From contig JADQBQ010000007.1 of assembly GCA_016278505.1 (NCBI GenBank), positions 60,700-124,699 of the forward strand: DNA of 64,000 bases. Direction: 5' to 3'. The DNA is from Clostridiales bacterium (GTDB taxonomy: Bacteria > Bacillota > Desulfotomaculia > Desulfotomaculales > VENG01). Position numbers and translations under genes: made by a program. Positions 32,971 to 41,430 of this stretch are shown here, one piece after another; positions within the stretch are counted from its first letter, which is position 1; the number at the start of each line of letters is the position of its first letter. Below the pieces are notes generated by a model. That model was not told the DNA's origin. It saw nothing but the letters and a program-made list of their open reading frames with translations, and did no database searches.

Positions 32971-34122
32971 TTACCCATATATTCTATTTAATGCTTTGTG
33001 CATTTGTTTCAAAATGGAGGCCTTAGGAACCGTGTTTTCAGCAATAAGAGGCACTTTAACTACTTCACGCCCGTCCTTCATAATCACATAAGAACCTATA
33101 CTTTGCCCTTTCTTTATGGGGGCTGTTATTTCGTTGGGGCCTTTTACTACACCCCTGAATCCTTTGTCCTGTCCTTTAGGCACAACCACTCCTGCTTCTT
33201 TAGAAGTAACCAGTCCCAGTTTTTCTACTGTTCCCTTGTTTACATCGACGGTTTTAACCCGGGCACCGGCATCCTGCAGTTTAACCATTTGATATTGGCT
33301 GAACCCGTAATTGAAGAGCTTTATGCACTCCCGAAAATGGCTTCGTGGCTCCGGGGTTCCCAGTACCACAGCTATTAGCCTCATGCCTTCCTTTTTGGCG
33401 GAAGAGGCCAAGCAATATTTAGCATCATTTGTCCATCCCGTTTTGCCTGCGTCTGCTCCCTGATACCACTTTAGTAATTTATTTGTATTCCAAAGTTTAA
33501 ATTCGCCACCCCGGAGGTCATATTCATAGATGGAGGAGAGCTTTCTAAACAAAGGGTATTTTAAATTTTCTTTGAGGATAATAGCCATATCGTAAGACGA
33601 CGTGTAATGGTTTTCTACCGGAAGTCCGGTGGTATTGGAGAAATGGGTATGATTCAATTCCATTTCTTGCGCCTTTTTGTTCATCATTTGCACAAAACTT
33701 TCTTCTGACCCACCAATATATTCGGCTACCGCCACGCAGCTGTCATTTGCCGAACCTACCGCAATCGAAATTAACATTTCTTCGACACTCATTTCTTCCC
33801 CCGGCTCCAGGTATATCTGTGACCCACCCATGCTCGCCGCATTTTCGCTGGTGACTATGGTATCGGAAAGATCCAATTTACCCTGATCCACTGCCTCTAC
33901 CGCCAATAGGAGGGTCATGAGCTTGGTAACACTGGCCATGGGAAGTTCCATGTCCGGTTCTTTTGAAAAAAGAATATGACCGGAGACATAGTCCATTAAT
34001 ACCGCTGATTCTGCCGTAGTTTCAATTGGCGGGGTATTTGGCTCGGCATAAGCCATGGCCGGAAAAGCAATCACTAAGCATAAAGTCAATAAAACTAAAA
34101 CAACGGGTATCTTATTGCGCAT
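32971..34122 (-). CDS. dacF: D-alanyl-D-alanine carboxypeptidase DacF
   Basis: A penicillin-binding-protein-5-type carboxypeptidase that trims stem peptides, acting on the forespore peptidoglycan and controlling cortex cross-linking. Signal peptide at residues 1-26 (MRNKIP, hydrophobic core, AYA). Catalytic SxxK in PMASVTKLM (about residue 63), SxN in GSANDSC and KTG in GADAGKTGWT are all present. The C-terminal beta domain and amphipathic anchor (to residue 383) complete it. Upstream at 34162-34191 lies a good sigma-F/G promoter. Confidence 0.95.
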   Translation of the reverse strand: MRNKIPVVLVLLTLCLVIAFPAMAYAEPNTPPIETTAESAVLMDYVSGHILFSKEPDMELPMASVTKLMTLLLAVEAVDQGKLDLSDTIVTSENAASMGGSQIYLEPGEEMSVEEMLISIAVGSANDSCVAVAEYIGGSEESFVQMMNKKAQEMELNHTHFSNTTGLPVENHYTSSYDMAIILKENLKYPLFRKLSSIYEYDLRGGEFKLWNTNKLLKWYQGADAGKTGWTNDAKYCLASSAKKEGMRLIAVVLGTPEPRSHFRECIKLFNYGFSQYQMVKLQDAGARVKTVDVNKGTVEKLGLVTSKEAGVVVPKGQDKGFRGVVKGPNEITAPIKKGQSIGSYVIMKDGREVVKVPLIAENTVPKASILKQMHKALNRIYG

Positions 34123-34161
34123 TGTTATAATCCCCCTTGATTTTCTGAAACAGTCTAACGA

Positions 34162-34191
34162 TATTATGTTAAAAGGGGAAAAAAGTTATGC
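34162..34191 (-). promoter_or_regulatory. sigma-F/G promoter of dacF
   Basis: Minus strand GCATA, exactly 18 bases, CATAATA: a full match to the forespore promoter form (GHATR-N18-CATnHTA). dacF is a sigma-F gene in Bacillus. Confidence 0.75.
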
Positions 34192-34213
34192 AGGATACCT
34201 GTGCGAAATAAAC

Positions 34214-35434
34214 TTACTCGCTTATTTCACCTGCTTTTTTCAATGCTGCCTTAGCCAGTAATGGCCCCACCAATTCATGAATCACTGTAGCCCCGATAAT
34301 AACGTTTAATACGATGCCGGAAAAAGCGTCAAAAGCAGGTTTTTCGGTAATTAACAGGGCCAGACCGATCACAATACCACCCTGAGGAATCAGTCCCGCT
34401 GCGGCATATTTTTTAACCGGTGTAGGCGAGCCTGAGATCGAGGCACCTATTCTGGTTCCTAATACTTTCCCTACTGCTCTGAACACTACAAATCCAATTA
34501 CCAGTATAAAAGTAGTAGTTAATACAGAGAAATCCAGGTGCATGCCGCTGATCACGAAAAACAGCACGAAAATAAGCTCCTCGATGTATCTCTGCAGCAT
34601 CTTAAAAATTTTATCCCTTTGCGGATTGTAATTGACTACGGTGGCACCCATTACCATGGTCGATAAAAGTTCATCAAATTTTAGATAGGAAGCAAAGCCA
34701 TAACATGTAAGCAGTGAACCAAGGATTAAAACAATGAGAACACCTTCTGTCTCCCTTCCCGCCAGCGACATAACAAGATTAAAGATAAGCCCAAATACAA
34801 TACCCAACAAAACTGCACCGAAAATGGCTACTGCTGGTTCCAGAATAAAGGATGCTGCATCTACACCGTCTGGCTGTACAAAAACTCTAGCTATTGCTAT
34901 GGCTATGCTGTAGTTCAAAATCCCTGCCACATCATCGAGGGCAGCAACACCCATGACGGTAGCAGAAACATCCCCCCGGGCATTGTATTCGTGTTTAACA
35001 GCCAGTGTTGCAGAGGGATCTGTAGGTGAGCCCAAAGACGCTATCAAAATGCTAATGGGAATGAGGACTGTAAACCAAGATGAGTCCTTTACAGGACCCC
35101 AAAGCGGTGTCAGTATAAGAAACCCTACAAAAACAAACAGAAAAGCAAAGAGGGATTCTAAGACAGCTATGTTTAAAATTCCCCTACCAAGTTTTTTGAT
35201 GCGGCTGAAGAGCAAAGTACCCCCAACCGAAAAAGTAATAAATGAAAGAGATATATTGGTTATGATACCGGTGTTGTCCATAAAATCTTGGAATAAAAAA
35301 TCAAAGTAATGCAAATTTAAAAAAATACCAGCGATAATATAACCGGTAACTCTGGGTAATTTAAACCGGCCCGCAATTTCGCCGAATAAAAATCCCGCCA
35401 CAATAATAATTCCAACCAGCAATATGGGCTGCAT
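34214..35434 (-). CDS. CPA2-type cation:proton antiporter
   Basis: A 406-residue membrane protein with about 11-13 helices and the Na+/H+ exchanger family pattern. The paired-Asp region typical of the ion site is in VAALDDVAGILNYS (about residue 167). LGSPTDPSATLAV (about 140) matches the preceding discontinuous helix. Ions (Na or K) cannot be told. No TrkA/CBS domain is attached. The gene follows dacF in opposite logical order: it ends 92 bases before dacF starts, and pdp lies 16 bases upstream, so it may be read from the pdp-deoB unit. Confidence 0.88.
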   Translation of the reverse strand: MQPILLVGIIIVAGFLFGEIAGRFKLPRVTGYIIAGIFLNLHYFDFLFQDFMDNTGIITNISLSFITFSVGGTLLFSRIKKLGRGILNIAVLESLFAFLFVFVGFLILTPLWGPVKDSSWFTVLIPISILIASLGSPTDPSATLAVKHEYNARGDVSATVMGVAALDDVAGILNYSIAIAIARVFVQPDGVDAASFILEPAVAIFGAVLLGIVFGLIFNLVMSLAGRETEGVLIVLILGSLLTCYGFASYLKFDELLSTMVMGATVVNYNPQRDKIFKMLQRYIEELIFVLFFVISGMHLDFSVLTTTFILVIGFVVFRAVGKVLGTRIGASISGSPTPVKKYAAAGLIPQGGIVIGLALLITEKPAFDAFSGIVLNVIIGATVIHELVGPLLAKAALKKAGEISE

Positions 35435-35450
35435 AGTGTATACCCCTTTT

Positions 35451-36755
35451 TTAGTCTATGTATTCAATGATCAGAGGAATTTTTTCAGGCGACTGTGCTG
35501 AAAACTTGTAAGACATAGTTAGAAGTTTTTCTGCCTCCGGGAGCATTTTAGTATCATTTACATGCAAATGGGCCAAAGTTTCTCCCTTATGAACATTATC
35601 CCCCAATTTTTTTTCCAGTACTATACCCACCGCCGGGTCAATGAAATCTTCCTTGGCGTGCCGGCCGGCACCCAACAGCATAGCGGACCTGCCTACAGAT
35701 TCGGCATCAATGGCTGAAATATAACCGCTTTCTGGTGATTTAACCGGGTAAAAATTATTTGCACGCGGCAGGTTATTGAGGTTACTTAAAACCGTTATAT
35801 CTCCTCCCTGAAATCTAACCATTTCTGTAAACTTTTCCATGGCTTTTCCGCTGGTAAGCAGATTTTGCAAGAGCCCAGACGCATCATCAGAAGAGGTGAT
35901 TACCCCCCCGGCAAGCAGCATGCGGCTGCCTAGTTCCAGGCATAAATAGTGTAAATCTTGAGGTCCTTTACCGTTTAGAGTTTTTATTGCTTCCCGCACT
36001 TCCAAAGCATTGCCCACTGTATTCCCTAACGGCTGATCCATGTTGGTTATCACAGCGGTAGTTTTTCTCCCCACCGCCCTGCCTATTTCCACCATTGACC
36101 GGGCCAGTGCCCTGGCGTCCGCCAGTGTGCGCATGAAGGCACCACTACCAACCTTCACATCTAAAACAATGGCGTCTGCTCCCGAAGCAATCTTTTTACT
36201 CATCACACTGGAGGCAATCAGAGGGATGCTGTCCACGGTGGCTGTTACGTCCCGCAGGGCATATAGTTTTTTATCCGCCGGAGCAAGGTGACCTGTTTGG
36301 GCGGCCACTGCTACCTTTATATCTTTTACTTGTTTCAGAAACTTATTAGTGGATACAGAAGCTTTAAACCCCGGTATCGATTCCAACTTATCAATCGTCC
36401 CACCGGTATGACCTAACCCCCGACCACTCATTTTTGCCACCGGAACCCCGGCAGCAGCTACCAGGGGGGCCAAAATCAGGGTGGTTTTGTCACCAACCCC
36501 GCCGGTACTGTGCTTATCTACTTTAATCCCGGCAATGGAGGATAGGTCCACCATATCACCGGAGTTTACCATTGCCATGGTCAGGTCAGATGTTTCCCGC
36601 GGCGTCAAGCCGTGGAAAAAGACAGCCATTAAAAACGCGGCAACCTGGTAATCAGGAATATTATCATTTGTATACCCATGAATAAGATAATTTATTTCCT
36701 CGTGAGTAAGTTCATAGCCTGAGCGTTTTTTTACAATAAGGTCATACATGCGCAT
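35451..36755 (-). CDS. pdp: pyrimidine-nucleoside phosphorylase
   Basis: Cleaves thymidine, uridine or deoxyuridine with phosphate. Signature KHSTGGVGDKTTLILAP (about residues 81-98) and the SGRGLGHTGGTIDKLE motif are both present. A 434-residue length is normal. It lies 49 bases after deoB, whose product handles the deoxyribose-1-phosphate made here. Confidence 0.97.
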   Translation of the reverse strand: MRMYDLIVKKRSGYELTHEEINYLIHGYTNDNIPDYQVAAFLMAVFFHGLTPRETSDLTMAMVNSGDMVDLSSIAGIKVDKHSTGGVGDKTTLILAPLVAAAGVPVAKMSGRGLGHTGGTIDKLESIPGFKASVSTNKFLKQVKDIKVAVAAQTGHLAPADKKLYALRDVTATVDSIPLIASSVMSKKIASGADAIVLDVKVGSGAFMRTLADARALARSMVEIGRAVGRKTTAVITNMDQPLGNTVGNALEVREAIKTLNGKGPQDLHYLCLELGSRMLLAGGVITSSDDASGLLQNLLTSGKAMEKFTEMVRFQGGDITVLSNLNNLPRANNFYPVKSPESGYISAIDAESVGRSAMLLGAGRHAKEDFIDPAVGIVLEKKLGDNVHKGETLAHLHVNDTKMLPEAEKLLTMSYKFSAQSPEKIPLIIEYID

Positions 36756-36804
36756 ATAAATATTCTCGCCCCTTTATAGACTAACAATTAATGTCAACGT
36801 TCTG

Positions 36805-37989
36805 TTAGTTTAAAATTTGCGAAGCAAAGCTTTTTCCTTGATCCCAAGATAGGCCAAATATTTCGGCAATAGTTGCAGCCACGTCAGTAAAGGATTGACG
36901 GGTTCCCAGGTTGGTTTCTGCTGCCACCGCTTTTCCGTAAACAAGCAAGGGCACATATTCACGGGAGTGGTCAGTACTGGGCGTAGTCGGATCACAGCCG
37001 TGATCCGCCGTTAAAATCAGGATTTCATCTTCGCGAACTGCACTTAATACCTCCGGCAGTCTATGGTCAAAAGCCCGCAGTGCATCTGCATAACCCTGCG
37101 GGTTGTTACGGTGACCGTAAAGCGAATCGAAATCTACCAGATTGGTAAATATTAAACCTTTGCTGTTCATATTACGCATGAGTTTTAAAGTTTGATCCAC
37201 TCCATCCATATTTCCGGTAGTATGAACAGAACGAGAAATGCCTTCGCCGGCAAAAATATCATTGATTTTACCTACTGCCGCTACATCCAGGCCTTTATCC
37301 TGAAGCAGGTTCAATATGGTTGGAGCAATCGGTTGGAGAGAATAGTCATGTCGATTTGCAGTACGTTTAAATGCTCCGGGCTGCCCCACAAACGGTCTTG
37401 CAATAACCCTCCCCACTGCGTGTTCTCCTGTCAGTATGTTGCGGGCTTCCAAACAAAAGGAATAAAGCTTTTTCAGGGGAATTATGTCTTCATGAGCAGC
37501 AATTTGAAAAACACTGTCGGCAGAAGTGTATACAATAGGTTTTCCCGTTTTTAAATGTTCCTCCCCCAGTTCTTCAATGATTTGTGTACCGGAAGCCATG
37601 GTGTTACCCAAAACTTCTCTTCCTATTCTTTGTTCAAAGGGTTTGATGACATCCGATGGAAAACCGTTGGGGTATACGGGGAAAGGAGAGGAAAGGAGAA
37701 TTCCGGCTAGTTCCCAGTGTCCGGTGGTGGTATCTTTACCTGCAGACTGTTCTGCCATTTTCCCGTATGCGGCCGCAGGTTTTTGGACTGGAGGTACTCC
37801 AGTAATCTCTTCGATATTGCCGAGGCCCAATCGTGCCAGATTAGGCAACTCCAGCCCGCCAACTGCCCGGGCACAATTGGCCAGAGTGTTACTGCCGCTG
37901 TCATTGTATTGCGCGGCATCAGGCAGTTCACCTATGCCCACACTATCCATAACAATTACCGTTATACGGTTTATTATTTTTTTATTCAT
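36805..37989 (-). CDS. deoB: phosphopentomutase
   Basis: Interconverts (deoxy)ribose-1-phosphate and -5-phosphate in nucleoside salvage. Alkaline-phosphatase-fold metal residues are visible in [15 protein letters not shown] (about 8-22), [19 protein letters not shown] (about 320-338). The start is taken as ATG 37989 since GGAGCGTGACAAAC precedes it, and the GTG at 37998 abuts the site. It sits between xerD and pdp, the order xerD-deoB-pdp being common in Firmicutes. Confidence 0.97.
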   Translation of the reverse strand: MNKKIINRITVIVMDSVGIGELPDAAQYNDSGSNTLANCARAVGGLELPNLARLGLGNIEEITGVPPVQKPAAAYGKMAEQSAGKDTTTGHWELAGILLSSPFPVYPNGFPSDVIKPFEQRIGREVLGNTMASGTQIIEELGEEHLKTGKPIVYTSADSVFQIAAHEDIIPLKKLYSFCLEARNILTGEHAVGRVIARPFVGQPGAFKRTANRHDYSLQPIAPTILNLLQDKGLDVAAVGKINDIFAGEGISRSVHTTGNMDGVDQTLKLMRNMNSKGLIFTNLVDFDSLYGHRNNPQGYADALRAFDHRLPEVLSAVREDEILILTADHGCDPTTPSTDHSREYVPLLVYGKAVAAETNLGTRQSFTDVAATIAEIFGLSWDQGKSFASQILN

Positions 37990-38025
37990 GTTTGTCACGC
38001 TCCGAAAAAAGTGGTTTTTATGTAT

Positions 38026-38913
38026 TTAGGCCCTTGGATGAGTCTTTTTATACATTTCTTTTAGGCCGGTATTGGTTAGATGGGTATATATTTGCGTAGT
38101 GGTTATGTCGGCATGCCCAAGCATTTCCTGGACTGCCCGTAGGTCTGCACCGTTCTCCAGCAAATGGGTGGCAAAGGAATGACGTAAAGTGTGGGGAGTA
38201 ATTGTTTTTTTTATATCCCCTTTCCGGGCGTACTTTTTTAAAATCTTCCAAAAGCCCTGGCGGGTGAGCCGCTTACCGTGATGATTAACAAATAAAGCCT
38301 TATTGGGCCTTCCCCGAGTCAATTTTGCCCTGGCCCGGGCCAGGTATGCTGACACACTTTTAATAGCCATACTGCCGATGGGAATAATTCTTTCTTTATT
38401 TCCTTTGCCCACACACTTTACAAAGCCGTGTTCAAGGTTTACATGGTTTGTTTCCAACCAGATAAGCTCAGAAACCCTTAGGCCGGATGCATAAATTAAT
38501 TCCAACATTGCCTTATCCCTTAAACCTGCAGGCTTTATGGTCATGGGCAGGTTTAATAACGTGTCCACTTCCTCCTTGGTAAGCACATTAGGGAGACGCT
38601 GTTTTAGCCTTGGAGTATCAAAATTTGCAGTAGGGTCATTATCAATTACAGATTCATTTAACAAAAAGCGGCAAAAAGCCCTGATTGATGCCAGGTGACG
38701 GGAGACAGTGGAAGGAGTTCTCCCCTTCCGTTTTGTATGCAATAAGTAAACGGTAACCGTGGATGGGGTTAAAACTCGTTCCATAGTGATATTTGCCTCA
38801 CGACAGTATATAAAGAATTGCTGAATGTCGTTTCGATAAGAAACTAATGTGTTAATAGACAACCCCCTTTCCACAGCGAGATAATCCAGAAATGAATCCA
38901 AATATTTTTCCAA
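38026..38913 (-). CDS. xerD: site-specific tyrosine recombinase XerD
   Basis: Resolves chromosome dimers at dif with its XerC partner. The SAM-like N-terminal core-binding domain is at about 1-90. The catalytic domain contains Arg in SGLRVSELIWL (about 148), HTLRHSFATHLLENG (His and Arg, about 242-247) and the Tyr nucleophile in QIYTHL (about 277). TTG start with GGAGGGA 6 bases upstream. No dif site was seen in this window. Confidence 0.95.
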   Translation of the reverse strand: MEKYLDSFLDYLAVERGLSINTLVSYRNDIQQFFIYCREANITMERVLTPSTVTVYLLHTKRKGRTPSTVSRHLASIRAFCRFLLNESVIDNDPTANFDTPRLKQRLPNVLTKEEVDTLLNLPMTIKPAGLRDKAMLELIYASGLRVSELIWLETNHVNLEHGFVKCVGKGNKERIIPIGSMAIKSVSAYLARARAKLTRGRPNKALFVNHHGKRLTRQGFWKILKKYARKGDIKKTITPHTLRHSFATHLLENGADLRAVQEMLGHADITTTQIYTHLTNTGLKEMYKKTHPRA

Positions 38914-39008
38914 GGCCGATCCCTCCTGGGATTAATAACCATAACCATTTTTGCATCAATCTTCCACGTTATAAAAGGTATTTCCTTTAAATCTCAGTAT
39001 GAAACTTG

Positions 39009-39053
39009 AAAAAAAAGATTTCGTGCCTGTTTGTCAGGCTCAAAATCTTTTTT
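39009..39053 (-). terminator. terminator of the spoIIM-yqzK unit
   Basis: GATTT-(C/G mismatches)-GCCTG / CAGGC-AAATC stem with long A-run and T-run flanks, ending at the stop codon of the YqzK-like gene. Confidence 0.85.
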
Positions 39054-39241
39054 CATTGACGCGCTTCGACGCGCATCGGTTTTCCGCTTGGATCATCATG
39101 CTGCCAATGTCCTGGCAGTTCGCTATTCATGACTGCGGTGTAGATTTGAAGCACCAGTATAAACAATATAGATAAGAATAATAGAACACGAAAGAAAAGC
39201 ATCACTTTATCACGGATGCGAGTAATTAAAACAACGAACAC
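39053..39241 (-). CDS. YqzK-like small membrane protein (DUF4227)
   Basis: A 62-residue protein with a single hydrophobic helix at about 14-33 (VMLFFRVLLFLSILFILVL) and a polar tail. It lies immediately upstream of xerD, the place of yqzK in Bacillus. The frame is open to 39391 but overlaps spoIIM there. GTG at 39241 with AGGTGGG 8 bases upstream gives the expected length. Function unknown. Confidence 0.7.
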   Translation of the reverse strand: MFVVLITRIRDKVMLFFRVLLFLSILFILVLQIYTAVMNSELPGHWQHDDPSGKPMRVEARQ

Positions 39242-39255
39242 ATTAAATCCCACCT

Positions 39256-39912
39256 TTAAAAAGGTACACTCCAGCCACCGGTTAAAAGTGACGAAGCCAT
39301 ACGTGTAAGCCACGGGCTTACGTAAGTTTCGATGACGGCAGCACCGGAAAAGGCAATTGCGGTGATCAGCATTATCCCTAAGTAACCACAAAAATTAGGT
39401 AGTACAGGTATCTGTGTGTTAAAAAATCTCTTTAATAAGATTAGAGCAAAAGACAAGGCCGCTGCGCTGGAAATAAAAAGCGCAGGAATGAGGAATAAAT
39501 TATGAGGTACAATAGCAGTAAGAGCTAATAATGTCCCTGTTTCTGCCCTATGTCCGGCCAGAAAGCTTATGGAAAACCCAATGGTAAAGCCTCTCATAAA
39601 GACCATGAATAATATGGCCGGAATACCAATGATGGTAAGACCAAGCAATAATATTACTACCCAAGTAATTAAATTATCAGTTAAAGATTCTTGCAGGATG
39701 CTGGAAGCATTGCTATGCAGCGCCGGAACATTAGCCAGAAATTTATCAATAGCTTGTGTCAAAAGCGTTACATTTTCCGCCGACAATGCATTTACCCCCA
39801 GAGTACCAAAAAATACCCCCAGAGCAAATAAAATTATAATCACAAGAAAAAGGGGCCAGCTGTGCCCTACCGCAGAAAGAAGGATTTGTTGCAGCTTATT
39901 ACGCTCCTGCAT
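39256..39912 (-). CDS. spoIIM: stage II sporulation protein M
   Basis: A membrane protein of the SpoIIDMP machine that drives forespore engulfment; it anchors SpoIIP and SpoIID. The 218 residues form about five helices (20-38, 80-110, 115-130, 140-165, 180-200). The family patches FFGTLGVNALSAEN and FMRGFTIGFSISFLAG...ALTAIVPHNLFLIPA are present. ATG 39912 is favoured by the GGGGGAGGG site about 8 bases upstream. It starts a unit with the YqzK-like gene. Confidence 0.93.
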   Translation of the reverse strand: MQERNKLQQILLSAVGHSWPLFLVIIILFALGVFFGTLGVNALSAENVTLLTQAIDKFLANVPALHSNASSILQESLTDNLITWVVILLLGLTIIGIPAILFMVFMRGFTIGFSISFLAGHRAETGTLLALTAIVPHNLFLIPALFISSAAALSFALILLKRFFNTQIPVLPNFCGYLGIMLITAIAFSGAAVIETYVSPWLTRMASSLLTGGWSVPF

Positions 39913-40000
39913 AAGGTTTGCCCTCCCCCTTGTCAAAGCATTAAAGTGACTCGTAAAGACCTGTCCATATAATGTTTATGTTTCAACGGAGGTATTATGA

Positions 40001-40027
40001 ATAAAAAAAAGCCCGTGTAAGGGCTTT
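40001..40027 (-). terminator. terminator on the minus strand past the 40-kb repeat
   Basis: AAAGCCC/GGGCTTT stem with loop GTGTAA and nine T on the minus strand. The nearest gene upstream on that strand is the ComB-like gene at 40534, the repeat having inserted between them. Confidence 0.8.
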
Positions 40028-40067
40028 GGTGTTGACAAGCAGCGTCTTCCAACCTGTTTATTGTGCC

Positions 40068-40112
40068 TGTTCGATTCAATACATTTGCTATACGCCAAAG
40101 ACAGGTTTGTCA
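40068..40112. repeat. isolated right end of the MITE-like element
   Basis: Similar to the outer ~45 bases of the 21.4-kb element (TTCGATTCAATACATTTGCT then CAAAGACAGGTTTGTCATCA), with several differences. No partner end is joined to it, so it is a degraded copy. Confidence 0.6.
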
Positions 40113-40138
40113 TCATGGCCGGCCGGGGCTGGTAGTTC

Positions 40139-40530
40139 AACCTGCCTTTGGCGCCCGCTCATTGCAATTCATCTCGTACTTTAAGGAATCATATTCTTGC
40201 CATATATATGGCAAGAGCTAAGGTGTAAAGTATTAAAAAGCGCCTTAAGGGAACTGATTTACCGCGCTTTTTTTTACAGGCCAGGCTAAGGCTCAGCCGG
40301 ACACTCCAGCGGGTTCCCAAATTACTGACCCCCTCTTTAATACCAGCTGTTTCGCAATGGCATAGATAAAAGTTAGTGTTTCGAAAACAGTTGTATGCCA
40401 TTGCCGTCCGCCGTCCTGGCTCAGGGGGCGGCCTCGCACGTCCTGTGCTCGGTCCCGCTTCCGCTTACCGTCTTCGCCAAGCCTGGCTAGCTGCTCGATT
40501 CAATGCATTCGCTATACGCAAAAGGCAGGT
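40139..40530. repeat. expanded copy of the MITE-like element with two internal insertions
   Basis: Compared with the complement of the 21.4-kb element, this copy keeps both ends (ACCTGCCTTTGGCGCCCGCT at the left, ACGCAAAAGGCAGGT at the right) and the whole interior, but holds ~100 extra bases at about 40180-40278 and ~85 at about 40320-40405. The first insertion contains a 20-bp perfect palindrome (40196-40215) and a GCG...CGC hairpin with eight T (40235-40275). The second contains an 11-bp perfect inverted repeat GCAATGGCATA (40354-40364 with 40394-40404). The right end stops four bases short of a gene's stop codon. There is no coding sequence in it. Confidence 0.7.
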
Positions 40531-40533
40531 TTG

Positions 40534-41196
40534 TCACCACTGTTCCATTATCAGTTTGACTATGTATTCCGCGGCGAGAATATCCTCCAGGGAATTGCCG
40601 CTGGCGGCTACAACAGCAATTCCCGTGTCAAGTTTCTTAGCAAGGGCAAGAGCTCTTTGGGCGGAATCTTTGGCCGGCTGCGTGCCTCGTTTAAACGGTG
40701 TACGGGCGACGGTGCCGGTGATAACCGCGGGGGCGCCGGCAGTCAGTGCTGCGTCATAGGCGACACCACCGGTTCCGGTGGCAGCTATTACAACACGGCC
40801 GGAAACATCGAGCAAGCCGGGTGTTTCCGCTCCAAGGTTGGGAACTAAGGCCCCCATTTTGGCACCTGATTGTTGAATTCCTCTTCGTACTCTTGTAATA
40901 TTCTTCTGCCTATCCCGGTCACTCCCTATCCGGGGCTCGGCTACCACCACTATGTCCCTTCCCAGTTGCTGTGCTTTACTACCTGCTATGTATCCTATAC
41001 TTTCAGGGTTGATTGATACGGGTGGGGTAGCATTGTCAGGGCTGGCACCGAACACGGATGCAGCACCAGCGTCCATGAGTGCCTCCAGTGTAGTGGACAT
41101 ATCGATGATATCAACAATCATAACAACATAGCCCAGTTTAGCACTTTCAACTGCGCCGCTGGCATTAGATGTGAGCATAACAGCCGGTACACTCAT
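40534..41196 (-). CDS. protein of unknown function, possibly ComB-like
   Basis: A 220-residue soluble protein. The opening GYVVMIVDIIDMSTTLEALMDAGAASVFGASP and the later VVIAATGTGGVAYDAALTAGAPAVITGTVAR resemble, in arrangement, the two halves of 2-phosphosulfolactate phosphatase (ComB: VVIDVLRATTT and a later Gly-rich nucleotide), but the key residues are not all conserved, so this is a weak suggestion. Start ATG 41196 has GGAGG 5 bases upstream. The stop codon adjoins the end of the 40-kb repeat. Confidence 0.5.
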   Translation of the reverse strand: MSVPAVMLTSNASGAVESAKLGYVVMIVDIIDMSTTLEALMDAGAASVFGASPDNATPPVSINPESIGYIAGSKAQQLGRDIVVVAEPRIGSDRDRQKNITRVRRGIQQSGAKMGALVPNLGAETPGLLDVSGRVVIAATGTGGVAYDAALTAGAPAVITGTVARTPFKRGTQPAKDSAQRALALAKKLDTGIAVVAASGNSLEDILAAEYIVKLIMEQW

Positions 41197-41288
41197 AATT
41201 TCCTCCACAGACAAAATATGTATGATAATTATCCAAAACAGCACATATAATTACAAAGCAATTCTAAGATGCATGGAAAGGGGTCTTT

Positions 41289-41420
41289 ATGATGCAAAAA
41301 TGGGTATGTAAAGACGGCATTTATTTTTCTGGTAAAATGAAAGAGCTAAATGAGACATTGAAACAATATGCGCTGCAATATAACACCTTGGCCGAAATGA
41401 TAAGGGGTACTATGAACTGA
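41289..41420 (+). CDS. small 43-residue protein
   Basis: An AAAGGGG site 5 bases before tandem ATG codons opens a 43-codon frame. The product is helical and mixed-charge (KDGIYFSGKMKELNETLKQYA) with one Cys. It diverges from the ComB-like gene and converges on DUF3866, and its stop is 10 bases from that gene's stop. No relative is recognised. The ribosome site and normal residue balance make it plausible. Confidence 0.45.
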   Translation: MMQKWVCKDGIYFSGKMKELNETLKQYALQYNTLAEMIRGTMN

Positions 41421-41430
41421 TGTTAAACCA

